Source: Pseudonocardia terrae (GTDB lineage Bacteria; Actinomycetota; Actinomycetes; Mycobacteriales; Pseudonocardiaceae). Taken from it: DNA of 64,000 bases. The stretch spans positions 1 through 64,000 of the forward strand of contig NZ_JAJTTE010000041.1 in the NCBI RefSeq assembly GCF_021343995.1, given 5' to 3'. The position numbers were made by a program, and so were the translations under genes. Numbering within the stretch: position 1 is the first letter of the stretch; the number at the start of each line of letters is the position of its first letter. Under the pieces are notes generated by a model. It did not search any database. It saw only the letters and a program-made list of their open reading frames with translations, and was not told where the DNA came from. Of the stretch, positions 7,837-16,763 are shown in pieces.

Positions 7837-9413
7837 CGGGCTGGGACGTGACCGCCGACCTGGTCGTCGTCGGCAGCGGCGTCGCGGGGCTGACCGCCGC
7901 GCTCAACGCTGCCGAGGCCGGCCTGCGCGTGGTCGTGGTGACCAAGGACGCGGCCGACGCGGGCAGCACCCGTTGGGCCCAGGGCGGCGTCGCCGTCGTC
8001 CTCGGCGACGTCCCGGGCGACACGGTCGACGCGCACGCCGCGGACACCCTCGCCGCGGGCGGCGGGCTCAACGACGCCGGGGCCGTCGCCGCGATCGTCG
8101 CCGGCGGACCCGCCGCGGTGCAGCGGCTGCGCGGGCGGGGAGCGCTGTTCGACGCACGGGGCGCCCGGCTCGACCGGACCCGCGAGGGCGGGCACTCGGC
8201 CTTCCGCGTGGTGCACGCGGGCGGCGACGCGACCGGCGCGGAGATCGAGCGCGCCCTGGTCGAGGCCGCTCGCTCGCTCACGATCCTCACCGGGCACGTG
8301 GCCGTCGACGCGCTGAAGGACCCCAGCGGGCGGGTCGCCGGGCTCGCCGTGCTCGACGACGCCGGCCGCCCGGGGGTCCTGCGCGCCCCGGCCGTCCTGC
8401 TGGCCACCGGCGGGTACGGGCAGCTCTACGCGAGCACCACCAACCCCGGGACCTCGACCGGCGACGGCGTGGCGCTGGCCCTGCGCGCGGGCGCGGCGGC
8501 GGCGGACCTGGAGTTCGTCCAGTTCCACCCGACCGTCCTCTACACCGGCCCCGCGGTCGGGCGCCGCCCGCTGGTCACCGAGGCGGTCCGCGGTGAGGGC
8601 GCCGTCCTGCGGGACCGGGCCGGGACCCGGTTCATGGTCGGCCGGCACCCGCTCGCCGACCTCGCCCCGCGCGACGTCGTGGCCGCCGCGATCACCCGCC
8701 GGATGGCCGAGACCGGCGCGGACTGCATGTACCTCGACGCCACCGAGCTGGAGGGCTTCGCCGCCCGGTTCCCGACGGTGTACGCGTCGTGCCGCGAGGC
8801 CGGCATCGACCCGACCCGCGAGCCGATCCCGGTCACCCCGGCCGCGCACTACGCGTGCGGGGGCGTGGTCGCCGACATCGACGGCCGCACCGCGGTCCCC
8901 GGCCTCTACGCCGCGGGCGAGGTCGCCCGGACCGGCCTGCACGGGGCGAACCGGTTGGCGTCGAACTCCCTGCTCGAGGGGCTCGTCGTGGGGGAGCGCG
9001 CCGTCCGCGCGGTGGTCGCGGACCTCGGCCTGCCGCGGACGGCGTCGCCCGAGCTGATCGCCCCGGCGCCCGCCGTGGGCGTGGCCGACCGGGGTGTCGT
9101 GCAGCGCGCGATGAGCGCCTTCGCCGCGATCGGGCGGGACGCGACGGGCCTGGCCACGGCGTCGGACGTCGTCGAGCAGGCCACCCTGCTGGCCACCCCG
9201 CTCGACCGCACCGGCGTGGAGGACGCCGCGCTGACCCTGCTCGCCCAGGCGGTGCTCGCGGCCGCCGGCACCCGGCGGGAGAGCCGCGGCTGCCACGTCC
9301 GCACGGACTTCCCCGACCGCGACGACGTGTGGCAGAAGGAGTCGCTGCTCGTGACCCTCGACGACGCCGGCCGCCCGGTCGTCGGCACGGACGCCCTGGC
9401 GGGTGCGGCATGA
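7833..9413 (+). CDS. nadB: L-aspartate oxidase
   Basis: FAD enzyme that oxidises L-aspartate to iminoaspartate for NadA. 526 residues with the dinucleotide-binding GSGVAGLTAALNAAEAG at about 11-27, the substrate segment STRWAQGG and the family signature HGANRLASNSLLEGLVVGERA. It overlaps nadA and nadC by 4 bp each (ATGA), so nadABC is one coupled unit under the nadA promoter and presumably NrtR. Confidence 0.95.
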   Translation: MTGWDVTADLVVVGSGVAGLTAALNAAEAGLRVVVVTKDAADAGSTRWAQGGVAVVLGDVPGDTVDAHAADTLAAGGGLNDAGAVAAIVAGGPAAVQRLRGRGALFDARGARLDRTREGGHSAFRVVHAGGDATGAEIERALVEAARSLTILTGHVAVDALKDPSGRVAGLAVLDDAGRPGVLRAPAVLLATGGYGQLYASTTNPGTSTGDGVALALRAGAAAADLEFVQFHPTVLYTGPAVGRRPLVTEAVRGEGAVLRDRAGTRFMVGRHPLADLAPRDVVAAAITRRMAETGADCMYLDATELEGFAARFPTVYASCREAGIDPTREPIPVTPAAHYACGGVVADIDGRTAVPGLYAAGEVARTGLHGANRLASNSLLEGLVVGERAVRAVVADLGLPRTASPELIAPAPAVGVADRGVVQRAMSAFAAIGRDATGLATASDVVEQATLLATPLDRTGVEDAALTLLAQAVLAAAGTRRESRGCHVRTDFPDRDDVWQKESLLVTLDDAGRPVVGTDALAGAA

Positions 9414-10291
9414 GCGCCGGAATCGCCGCGGGCGTGGGCGGCGCCACCGAGATCGGGATGCCGGACCCGGAGGACCTGGCCCGCGTGGTGCGCACCGCGC
9501 TCGACGAGGACCTGCGCTACGGGCCCGACGCCACCACGGCCGCGACCGTGCCGGCCGACGCCGTCGCGGTCGGCTCGTTCACCCCGCGCAAGGCCGGCGT
9601 GCTGTCCGGCGTCCCGGTGGCGAAGGCCGTGCTGGACCTGGTCGTGCCGGAGTGGGAGCTGCTCGCGGGGCTGCCGGACGGGTCCCGGCTGACGCCGGGG
9701 GAGCCCGCGCTCGTCGTCCGGGCGCCGGTCCGGGCGCTGCTCACGGCCGAGCGCACGGCCCTGAACCTGCTCTGCCACCTGTCCGGGGTGGCGACGGCGA
9801 CCGCGGAGTGGGTCGACGCCGTCGCGGGCACCCGGGCGCGGATCCGGGACACCCGCAAGACGCTGCCCGGGCAGCGGCTGCTGGAGAAGTACGCGGTGCG
9901 CTGCGGCGGCGGGGTGAACCACCGGCTCGGGCTCGGCGACGCGATCCTGATCAAGGACAACCACGTGGCCGCGGCGGGCTCGGTGTCCGCGGCGCTGCGG
10001 GCCGCGCGGGAGCGGGCGCCGGAGCTGCCGTGCGAGGTCGAGGTCGACTCGCTCGTCCAGTTCGACGAGGTGCTCGCGCTCGGGGCCGAGCTGGTCCTGC
10101 TGGACAACTTCAGCCCGGAGCAGACCGCGGAGGCCGTGCGCCGCCGGGGTTCCGCACCGACGTTGCTGGAGTCCAGCGGCGGTCTGGTGCTCGCCAACGC
10201 GCGGGAGTACGCCGAGGCCGGGGTGGACTTCATCTCCGTCGGCGCCCTGACCCACTCGGTGACGGCGCTGGACCTCGGCCTGGACCTCTGA
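9410..10291 (+). CDS. nadC: nicotinate-nucleotide pyrophosphorylase (quinolinate PRTase)
   Basis: Converts quinolinate and PRPP to nicotinate mononucleotide with loss of CO2. The 293-residue protein carries RDTRKTLPGQRLLEKYAVRCGGGVNHR and the C-terminal ISVGALTHSVTALDLGLDL, characteristic of the type II PRTase fold. Last gene of nadABC. A 16-bp perfect hairpin follows three bases after the stop codon. Confidence 0.95.
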   Translation: MSAGIAAGVGGATEIGMPDPEDLARVVRTALDEDLRYGPDATTAATVPADAVAVGSFTPRKAGVLSGVPVAKAVLDLVVPEWELLAGLPDGSRLTPGEPALVVRAPVRALLTAERTALNLLCHLSGVATATAEWVDAVAGTRARIRDTRKTLPGQRLLEKYAVRCGGGVNHRLGLGDAILIKDNHVAAAGSVSAALRAARERAPELPCEVEVDSLVQFDEVLALGAELVLLDNFSPEQTAEAVRRRGSAPTLLESSGGLVLANAREYAEAGVDFISVGALTHSVTALDLGLDL

Positions 10292-10293
10292 GT

Positions 10294-10331
10294 GTGGTGC
10301 AGGAGCCGCGCCCCTGCGGCTCCTGCACCAC
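10294..10331. terminator. strong bidirectional terminator after nadC
   Basis: A perfect 16-bp stem (10294-10309 with 10316-10331) and a 6-nt loop lie between convergent nadC and the next minus-strand gene. No long U-tract, as usual in actinobacteria. Symmetry allows use by both genes. Confidence 0.85.
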
Positions 10332-10338
10332 GCACCGG

Positions 10339-10752
10339 TCAGTAGGGCGCGAGCTCGAGGACCGGGCGGCCGGACTCGGCGGCGTCGCGGGCGAAGGCGG
10401 CGAGGTCGGAGAGGATCTCCCCGAGGGCGTCGGGCTCGTCGTGCGCGATGGCCTCCGACCAGGCGGCCATCACCGGCGGCGCGGTACGCGGGGTCATCTC
10501 CGCCAGGGCCTCGATCGCGGCGGCGGGCACCCGCGTCACGATCATGCCCGCGTCGACCTCGACGGCGAGGAGGCCGGCGGGGGCGCGCGGGTCGACGGGC
10601 CCGGAGTCGGTCAGAGCGGCGTAGAGCGCGGCCAGCTCGCTGCGGCGCAACGGGACCGACAGGTGCGGCCAGTCGTCGAAGGAGTGCTCGCCGGACGCCA
10701 CCGACGCCACTGCGTCGGCCTCGTGCTCCCCGGCCAGGAACCAGTCGCTCAC
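10339..10752 (-). CDS. unrecognised 137-residue protein
   Basis: I do not recognise a family. The protein is acidic and Ala/Glu-rich, lacks a signal peptide, membrane segment or Cys, and appears globular (DDWPHLSVPLRRSELAALYAAL; VEVDAGMIVTRVPAAAIEALAEM). The GTG start follows the upstream HTH_42 gene by about 11 nt on the same strand, so the two probably form an operon. Third-position GC bias in this frame supports real coding. It ends against the nadC terminator. Confidence 0.72.
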   Translation of the reverse strand: MSDWFLAGEHEADAVASVASGEHSFDDWPHLSVPLRRSELAALYAALTDSGPVDPRAPAGLLAVEVDAGMIVTRVPAAAIEALAEMTPRTAPPVMAAWSEAIAHDEPDALGEILSDLAAFARDAAESGRPVLELAPY

Positions 10753-10763
10753 GGCGCGCGAAT

Positions 10764-11936
10764 CTAGGCCAAGAGCTCCGCCGCCATCGGGGCGGGGAAG
10801 CGCACCGTGAAGCGGACCTCGCCGAGCAGGGCCTCCAGGGCGTGCGCGGCGCCCTCGACCTGCGCGCGGGCCTCGGCCCCGACGTCGGTCAGCAGCTTCA
10901 GCGCGATCGTGCCGTCCTTGCGCTGCACCCAGCCGCCCACGATCGCGCCGGCGACCCAGATCGTGGGGCCGCCGTTGCCGTTGCGGTCGAACAGGTGCGG
11001 GACCAGCGCGGGGTCCAGGTAGTGGTCGCGCTCCTTCCAGCCCATGGTCGTCGGGTCGAGGCCGGGGAGGAGGACGACGGACGGCTGGGGCTCGACCTCG
11101 GTGCCGTCGGGAACGTCGTCGGGCAGCACGAAGCCCGCGTCCGTCTCGACCGCGCCGACGTCGGCGAGCGCGGCCTTCGTGGTCGCGACCGTCCACCCGG
11201 CCCACCACTTGAGGTCGTCGCGGGTGGCGGGGCCGAAGGCCCGCAGGTAGGCGCGGGCGAGCCCGGCCGCGGCCTCGCGCCGGGGCAGCGGCTCGCCGAG
11301 CCCGCCCGGCACCCAGGCGTCGGCGGCGGCCCAGCGGTACTGGCCGTTGATCCAGGTGCCGGTGGGCCGGGCGCGCAGCACCTCGCCGTCGAAGCCCATG
11401 ACCAGCAGGACGCGGGAGTGCAACGCCTGCACGGTCGCCTGGATCGGGACCGGCGTGGTGAGCTCCGGCAGCCGCAGGCCGACCTCGCGGGCGGGCATCG
11501 GGCCCTCGGCCACGAGCAGGTCCCGGATCCGGGCGCGGGCGTCGGCGACGGTGGCCTCGGGGTCGGTGTACCCGCCGGCCGTCAGCTGCTGGTGCAGGTT
11601 GCGGCGCTGCACCGCGGCGACGTCCACGGTCGCGGCGTGGTGCGCGAGCCGGGCGTGCTGCGGGCCGAAGACCCACAGCGTGCGGCGCATGGCGTGGTGC
11701 CGCAGCAGGCTGCGGTCCTGGTAGAGCGCGCGCTCCACGGCGGCGAGGTCCGGGTGCGCCATCCGTGCCGTGGCCGAGAGGTACACCGTGACGGGGTCGC
11801 TGGAGTGCAGTCCGACCAGGTCGTCGACGATCCGCGGGACGTCGTCGGTCCGGGTCGCGGGGGCCAGCCTGTGCCGCGCGACGAGCCGCGCACGCCGCTG
11901 CTCGGCGGAGATGGAGGGAAGCGCCACCCGCATCAT
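10764..11936 (-). CDS. winged-helix DNA-binding protein, HTH_42/AlkZ-like family
   Basis: 390 residues of the HTH_42 family, which contains tandem winged helices and includes the AlkZ and YcaQ DNA glycosylases that remove bulky or cross-linked alkylated bases. Typical segments are LVGLHSSDPVTVYLSATARM, MRRTLWVF near residue 80 and the C-terminal WVQRKDGTIALKLL. Many actinobacterial relatives are uncharacterised, and I cannot confirm the catalytic Q/D motif by eye, so glycosylase activity is only a possibility. It is divergent from hisD; the intergenic region contains a dispersed repeat. Confidence 0.8.
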   Translation of the reverse strand: MMRVALPSISAEQRRARLVARHRLAPATRTDDVPRIVDDLVGLHSSDPVTVYLSATARMAHPDLAAVERALYQDRSLLRHHAMRRTLWVFGPQHARLAHHAATVDVAAVQRRNLHQQLTAGGYTDPEATVADARARIRDLLVAEGPMPAREVGLRLPELTTPVPIQATVQALHSRVLLVMGFDGEVLRARPTGTWINGQYRWAAADAWVPGGLGEPLPRREAAAGLARAYLRAFGPATRDDLKWWAGWTVATTKAALADVGAVETDAGFVLPDDVPDGTEVEPQPSVVLLPGLDPTTMGWKERDHYLDPALVPHLFDRNGNGGPTIWVAGAIVGGWVQRKDGTIALKLLTDVGAEARAQVEGAAHALEALLGEVRFTVRFPAPMAAELLA

Positions 11937-11937
11937 G

Positions 11938-12031
11938 CTTCCATGACGCGCTCTGACCGCCGGTGAGATCGCAATGTGGTTCCATGACGCGGTCCTCGAG
12001 CCCGCCGGAGCGCGTTATGGCTCCATGACGC
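11938..12031. repeat. cluster of three CCATGACGCG-type repeat copies
   Basis: Three related copies lie between divergent genes: 11938-11956 (TTCCATGACGCGCTCTGA core), 11978-11994 (TTCCATGACGCGGTC) and 12008-12031 (GAGCGCGTTATGG followed by CTCCATGACG). The first half of the third copy is the inverted complement of the first. A variant of the same unit occurs at 38293-38361. The third copy lies just upstream of the hisD -10 box. Confidence 0.65.
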
Positions 12032-12038
12032 CGCACCG

Positions 12039-12044
12039 TACCCT
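12039..12044 (+). promoter_or_regulatory. -10 box of leaderless hisD promoter
   Basis: TACCCT ends 6 nt before the hisD ATG, consistent with a leaderless his operon transcript and no room for a leader-peptide attenuator. Confidence 0.5.
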
Positions 12045-12050
12045 GGACGC

Positions 12051-13397
12051 ATGGTCCGCCCACTCCTGCGCCGCCTCGACCTGCGCTCCGAGCCGCTGCC
12101 GCGACCCGCCGTGCTGCGGGGGATGCTGCCGCGCGCGGAGATCGACGTCGACGCGGCGCTCGAGGCGGTCCGGCCGATCGTCGAGTCGGTGCGCGACCGG
12201 GGCGTCGAGGCCGTGCTGGAGGTCACCGAGCGGTTCGACAAGGTGCGGCCCGCGAGCGTGCGGGTGCCCGCGGCGGAGCTGGAGAAGGCGCTCGCCGACC
12301 TCGACCCGGCCGTGCGCGAGGCGCTGGAGACCTCGATCGAGCGCGCCCGCAGGGTGCACGAGGAGCAGCGCCGCGCGGACGTCGTCACCCGGGTCGTGCC
12401 GGGCGGCACCGTCACCGAGCGGTTCGTCCCGGTCCGCCGGGTCGGGCTGTACGCGCCGGGCGGGCTGGCGGTGTACCCGTCGTCGGTGATCATGAACGTG
12501 GTCCCGGCACAGGCCGCGGGCGTGGAGTCGCTGGTCGTGGCCTCGCCGCCGCAGGCGGAGAACGGCGGCCTCCCGCACCCCACGATCCTGGCCGCGGCCG
12601 CGCTGCTGGGCGTCGACGAGGTGTGGGCCGTCGGCGGTGCGCAGTGCGTCGCGCTGCTGGCCTACGGCGGCACCGACACGGACGGCGGCGACCTCGAGCC
12701 GGTCGACATGGTCACCGGCCCGGGCAACATCTACCTGACCGCCGCCAAGCGCATGCTCCGCGGCCTGGTCGGGATCGACGCCGAGGCCGGCACCACGGAG
12801 ATCGCGATCCTGGCCGACGGCGGGGCGGACCCCGTGCACGTCGCCGCCGACCTGATCTCGCAGGCCGAGCACGACCCGAACGCCGCGTCGGTGCTGGTCA
12901 CGGACTCGGACTCGCTCGCCGACGCGGTGGACGCCGAGCTCGAGAAGCAGGTCGCCGCCACCAAGCACACCGAGCGGATCCGCACGGCGCTCGCCGGCCC
13001 GCAGTCCGGCACGATCCTGGTGCGCGACCTCGCCGACGGCGTCGCGGTCGTCGACGCCTACGCCGCCGAGCACCTGGAGATCCAGACCGCCGACGCCCGC
13101 GAGGTCGGCGCACGGGTGCACAACGCCGGCGCGATCTTCATCGGCCCGTACGCGCCCGTCTCGCTCGGGGACTACTGCGCGGGTTCCAACCACGTGCTGC
13201 CCACCGGCGGCTGCGCGCGGCACTCCGGTGGGCTCTCCACCAGCACGTTCCTGCGGGGCGTGCACGTCGTGGAGTACACCGAGGAGGCGCTGCGTGAGGT
13301 GGCGGACAAGGTCGTCACGCTCGCGACCGCCGAGGATCTGCCCGCGCACGGCCAGGCCGTGACCGCCCGGTTCGGTTCGGCGGGGTCCGCGCGATGA
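12051..13397 (+). CDS. hisD: histidinol dehydrogenase
   Basis: Zn- and NAD-dependent enzyme that oxidises L-histidinol to L-histidine, the last two steps of the pathway. 448 residues with YAPGGLAVYPSSVIMNVVPA, GPGNIYLTAAKR and the metal/active-site region DYCAGSNHVLPTGG...LSTSTFLRG. First gene of the his operon, with a leaderless-type promoter. The stop overlaps hisC by 4 bp. Confidence 0.96.
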   Translation: MVRPLLRRLDLRSEPLPRPAVLRGMLPRAEIDVDAALEAVRPIVESVRDRGVEAVLEVTERFDKVRPASVRVPAAELEKALADLDPAVREALETSIERARRVHEEQRRADVVTRVVPGGTVTERFVPVRRVGLYAPGGLAVYPSSVIMNVVPAQAAGVESLVVASPPQAENGGLPHPTILAAAALLGVDEVWAVGGAQCVALLAYGGTDTDGGDLEPVDMVTGPGNIYLTAAKRMLRGLVGIDAEAGTTEIAILADGGADPVHVAADLISQAEHDPNAASVLVTDSDSLADAVDAELEKQVAATKHTERIRTALAGPQSGTILVRDLADGVAVVDAYAAEHLEIQTADAREVGARVHNAGAIFIGPYAPVSLGDYCAGSNHVLPTGGCARHSGGLSTSTFLRGVHVVEYTEEALREVADKVVTLATAEDLPAHGQAVTARFGSAGSAR

Positions 13398-14509
13398 GCC
13401 TGCCCGGGAACGCGGTCCGGCTCGAGGACCTGCCGCTGCGGGAGTCGTTGCGCGGCAAGTCGCCCTACGGCGCTCCGCAGCTCGACGTGGCGGTCCGGCT
13501 GAACACCAACGAGAACCCGTACCCGCCGCCGCCCGAGCTGGTCGCCGACGTCACAGCCGCCTGTGAGGAGGCCGCGCGGAACCTGCACCGCTACCCGGAC
13601 CGGGACGCGGTCGTCCTGCGCGAGGACCTCGCGGCGTACCTCACCCGGCAGACCGGGGTGGAGCTCGGGCTCGCGAACGTGTGGACCGCCAACGGGTCCA
13701 ACGAGATCCTCCAGCAGGTGCTGCAGGCCTTCGGCGGGCCCGGCCGGACCGCGCTCGGGTTCGTGCCCAGCTACTCGATGCACCCGATCATCTCGTCGGG
13801 CACCCAGACCGAGTGGCTGGAGATCCCGCGCACCGCGGACTTCTCCGTCGACGTCGACGCCGCGCAGCTGCTGCTCAAGGAGCGCGCGCCGGACGTCACG
13901 TTCCTGACCAGCCCGAACAACCCCACCGGGCAGTCCCTCGATCCCGACGACCTCGCGCTGCTGATCGACGCGGCGCCCGGGATCGTGGTGGTCGACGAGG
14001 CGTACGCCGAGTTCTCCGCGCACCCCAGCGCCACCACCCTGCTGGGCACCCACGGACACAAGCTGATCGTCTCGCGGACGATGAGCAAGGCCTTCGCCTT
14101 CGCCGGCGGCCGGCTGGGCTACCTGGCCGCCGCACCCGCCGTCGTCGACGCGCTGCAGCTCGTCCGGCTGCCCTACCACCTCTCGGTGCTCACCCAGGCC
14201 GCTGCACGGGCGGCGCTGCGGCACGCCGACGCCACCCTCGGCTCGGTCGCGCTGCTGGCCGCCGAGCGGGACCGGATCGTGCCGGAGCTGCAGGCCCTGG
14301 GCTACGACTGCGTCCCCAGCGACGCCAACTTCGTGCTGTTCGGCCGGTTCGCCGACGCCCCGCGGGCGTGGCGCACCTTCCTCGACCACGGCGTGCTCAT
14401 CCGGGACGTGGGCATCCCGGAGCGGCTGCGGGTCACGATCGGCACGCCCGAGGAGAACGACGCGTTCGTCGCGGCCGCCGCGAACGTCGCCACGAAGGAG
14501 CTGTTGTGA
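13394..14509 (+). CDS. hisC: histidinol-phosphate aminotransferase
   Basis: Class I/II PLP aminotransferase converting imidazole-acetol phosphate to histidinol phosphate. 371 residues; the family start RLNTNENPYPPP, SPNNPTGQSL, VVDEAYAEF and the PLP lysine in SRTMSKAFAFAGGRLGY are all present. The ATG overlaps the hisD stop, and the stop overlaps the hisB GTG. Confidence 0.95.
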   Translation: MSLPGNAVRLEDLPLRESLRGKSPYGAPQLDVAVRLNTNENPYPPPPELVADVTAACEEAARNLHRYPDRDAVVLREDLAAYLTRQTGVELGLANVWTANGSNEILQQVLQAFGGPGRTALGFVPSYSMHPIISSGTQTEWLEIPRTADFSVDVDAAQLLLKERAPDVTFLTSPNNPTGQSLDPDDLALLIDAAPGIVVVDEAYAEFSAHPSATTLLGTHGHKLIVSRTMSKAFAFAGGRLGYLAAAPAVVDALQLVRLPYHLSVLTQAAARAALRHADATLGSVALLAAERDRIVPELQALGYDCVPSDANFVLFGRFADAPRAWRTFLDHGVLIRDVGIPERLRVTIGTPEENDAFVAAAANVATKELL

Positions 14510-14535
14510 GCGAGCCTGCGAGCGAGTCGTCGGTG
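14506..14535 (+). repeat. start-codon leader repeat, copy 1 (hisB)
   Basis: GTGAGCGAGCNNGCGAGCGA followed by a TCGTCGG-like tail. The same 20-nt pattern begins hisI (18280) and trpA (24941), each time supplying the GTG, the GTGA overlap with the preceding stop and the first residues MSE-x-ASE/D. Confidence 0.7.
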
Positions 14536-15135
14536 CGGCGCCGGATCGGCCGCGTGGAGCGCGTCACCAAGGAGTCGAAGGTCCTGGTCGAGATCGACCT
14601 CGACGGCACCGGGCAGACGAACGTCTCGACCGGGGTCCCGTTCTTCGACCACATGCTCGACGCGCTGGGCAAGCACGGCGCGTTCGACCTCACCGTGCAG
14701 GCCGAGGGCGACGTGCACCTCGACGCCCACCACACCGTCGAGGACACCGCGATCGTGCTCGGCCAGGCGCTGCGCCAGGCGTTGGGGGACAAGAAGGGCA
14801 TCCGCCGCTTCGGCGACGCCTGGATCCCGATGGACGAGGCGCTCGCGCACGCCGTCGTCGACGTCTCCGGGCGGCCGTACACGGTGCACTCCGGCGAGCC
14901 CGAGGTCATGCAGGGCTTCGTCGTGGGCGGGCACTACCCGACGGTGCTGAACCGGCACGTCTTCGAGTCGCTGGCCTTCCACGGGCACCTCGCGCTGCAC
15001 GTCCGCGTGCTCGACGGGCGGGACCCGCACCACATCACCGAGGCCGAGTTCAAGGCGATCGCCCGGGCGCTGCGCGCCGCGACCGAGCCGGACGAGCGGA
15101 TCACCGGCATCGCCTCGACCAAGGGCACCCTCTAG
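14506..15135 (+). CDS. hisB: imidazoleglycerol-phosphate dehydratase
   Basis: Mn-dependent dehydratase, monofunctional as in other actinobacteria (no HAD phosphatase domain). 209 residues with two metal motifs DAHHTVEDTAI and HHITEAEFKAIARAL. The first ~9 residues (MSEPASESS) are not conserved family sequence: they come from a repeated DNA element (14506-14535) also found at the starts of hisI and trpA. The stop is followed by a LysR gene, not directly by hisH. Confidence 0.95.
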   Translation: MSEPASESSVRRRIGRVERVTKESKVLVEIDLDGTGQTNVSTGVPFFDHMLDALGKHGAFDLTVQAEGDVHLDAHHTVEDTAIVLGQALRQALGDKKGIRRFGDAWIPMDEALAHAVVDVSGRPYTVHSGEPEVMQGFVVGGHYPTVLNRHVFESLAFHGHLALHVRVLDGRDPHHITEAEFKAIARALRAATEPDERITGIASTKGTL

Positions 15136-15168
15136 GAACTCGCGGCCCGACCGACCAGGATGGGGGCG

Positions 15169-16062
15169 ATGGACGCCCGGCACCTCCGTTACTTCCTGGC
15201 CGTGGTCGACCACGGTGGGTTCCACCGGGCAGCCGAGGCCCTGGCCGTCGGCCAACCGACGCTGACCCAGGCCGTCTCGGCGCTCGAGCGGGAGTTGCAC
15301 ACCACGCTGTTCCACCACGTCGGGGCGGACGTCGTGCTCACCGAGGCCGGGCGCGCCCTCGTCGGACCCGCCCGGGAGGTCGGGCACGGGCTGGAGCTGG
15401 CCCGGGCGTCGGTCGAGGCCGTCGAGGGGATGCGGTCCGGGCGGGTGGAGATCGTCGCGACGCCGTCGCAGGCGGTGTCGCCGCTGGCCGGGACCATCGC
15501 CCGGTTCTGCGCCGCCCATCCCGAGGTGCGGGTGGTGGTACGGGCCGCGTTCACCGCGGACGAGGTGGTCGACGCCGTCTGCTCCGGTGCCACCGAGCTC
15601 GGCCTGCTCGCCGGTGCGCGGCCGCTCCACGCCACTGGGCTGGACCTGCACCCCGTCGCGCGGCAGCGGTTCGTGCTGGTCACACCCCCGGAGTCGACGC
15701 TGGCCGGACCGGTGGGCCCCGACCAGCTCGCGGGGTGCCGGCTGATCGCCGGGCCGCCCGGCACCGCCATGCGGACGGTCGCCGACGGCCTCGCGCGGCA
15801 CGGCGCCTCCGTCGCGGCCGAGTGCGGGCACCGCGAGGCGATGCTGCCGCTGGTGCTGGGCGGGGTCGGGATGGCCGTGCTGCCCGACTCCTGGCGCGAG
15901 CTGGCCGAACGGGCCGGCGCCCGGGTCGTCGAGCTGGAGCCGCCGGCACACCTGGAGATCGCCTACGTCAGCCGCACCGGTGCCGTCACCGCGGCGGCCC
16001 GCGCGTTCCTCGAGCAGGCCACCCTCGAGACGCACCGCCCCGCGCCCGTCGACGCGTGCTGA
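15169..16062 (+). CDS. LysR-family transcriptional regulator
   Basis: 297 residues: N-terminal winged helix (MDARHLRYFLAVVDHGGFHRAAEAL, about 1-60) and a periplasmic-binding-protein-like effector domain from about 90. The ATG at 15169 follows a GGGGG site; 15160 is an alternative adding three residues. It sits on the same strand inside the his operon, between hisB (33-nt gap) and hisH (31-nt gap), where mycobacteria have no regulator. The effector is unknown. It may regulate hisH onwards or be an unrelated insertion. Confidence 0.9.
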   Translation: MDARHLRYFLAVVDHGGFHRAAEALAVGQPTLTQAVSALERELHTTLFHHVGADVVLTEAGRALVGPAREVGHGLELARASVEAVEGMRSGRVEIVATPSQAVSPLAGTIARFCAAHPEVRVVVRAAFTADEVVDAVCSGATELGLLAGARPLHATGLDLHPVARQRFVLVTPPESTLAGPVGPDQLAGCRLIAGPPGTAMRTVADGLARHGASVAAECGHREAMLPLVLGGVGMAVLPDSWRELAERAGARVVELEPPAHLEIAYVSRTGAVTAAARAFLEQATLETHRPAPVDAC

Positions 16063-16080
16063 GCCGGTCCCGACGATCCG

Positions 16081-16086
16081 TACACT
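16081..16086 (+). promoter_or_regulatory. -10 box of leaderless hisH promoter
   Basis: TACACT ends 7 nt before the hisH GTG. It suggests that hisH-priA-hisF-hisI can be transcribed separately from hisDCB. Confidence 0.5.
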
Positions 16087-16093
16087 CGAGGGC

Positions 16094-16729
16094 GTGTCGC
16101 GGATCGTCGTGCTGGACTACGGATCGGGGAACCTGCGGTCGGCCGAGCGCGCGCTGCGGCGGGTGGGAGCGGACGTCACCGTCACCTCCGACTTCGACGC
16201 GGCCTGCGAGGCCGACGGGCTGGTCGTCCCCGGCGTCGGTGCGTTCGCGCACTGCATGGAGGGGCTCACCGCGGTGCGGGGCCCGCAGCTGATCGGCCGC
16301 CGCCTGGCCGGCGGGCGTCCGGTCCTCGGGATCTGCGTCGGCATGCAGGTGATGTTCGACCGCGGCGTGGAGTTCGGCGTGGAGGCCGACGGGTGCGGGC
16401 AGTGGCCGGGCACCGTCGAGCGGCTGAAGGCGGACGTGCTGCCGCACATGGGCTGGAACACGGTCACCGCGCCGGCGGGCTCGACCCTGTTCAACGGCCT
16501 CGACGCCGACACCCGCTTCTACTTCGTGCACTCCTTCGCCGCCCGCCGCTGGGAGCTGGAGGAGTCGCACGCGATCCGGCCGCCGCTGGTCACCTGGGCG
16601 CACCACGGCGAGGACTTCGTGGCCGCCGTCGAGAACGGGCCGCTCGCCGCCACCCAGTTCCACCCGGAGAAGTCCGGCGACGCGGGCGCGCAGGTGCTGC
16701 AGAACTGGCTGCGGGACGTCGTCGGCTGA
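16094..16729 (+). CDS. hisH: imidazole glycerol phosphate synthase, glutaminase subunit
   Basis: Class I glutamine amidotransferase that supplies ammonia to HisF. 211 residues with the N-terminal VVLDYGSGNLRS, the nucleophile in GICVGMQVMF and the His-Glu pair in TQFHPEKSG. The GTG at 16094 fits both the family start and a -10 box 7 nt upstream. Followed by priA and hisF. Confidence 0.95.
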   Translation: MSRIVVLDYGSGNLRSAERALRRVGADVTVTSDFDAACEADGLVVPGVGAFAHCMEGLTAVRGPQLIGRRLAGGRPVLGICVGMQVMFDRGVEFGVEADGCGQWPGTVERLKADVLPHMGWNTVTAPAGSTLFNGLDADTRFYFVHSFAARRWELEESHAIRPPLVTWAHHGEDFVAAVENGPLAATQFHPEKSGDAGAQVLQNWLRDVVG

Positions 16730-16763
16730 GTCGGCTGCCGCCGGGCGCGCCGGGCCCGATGGG

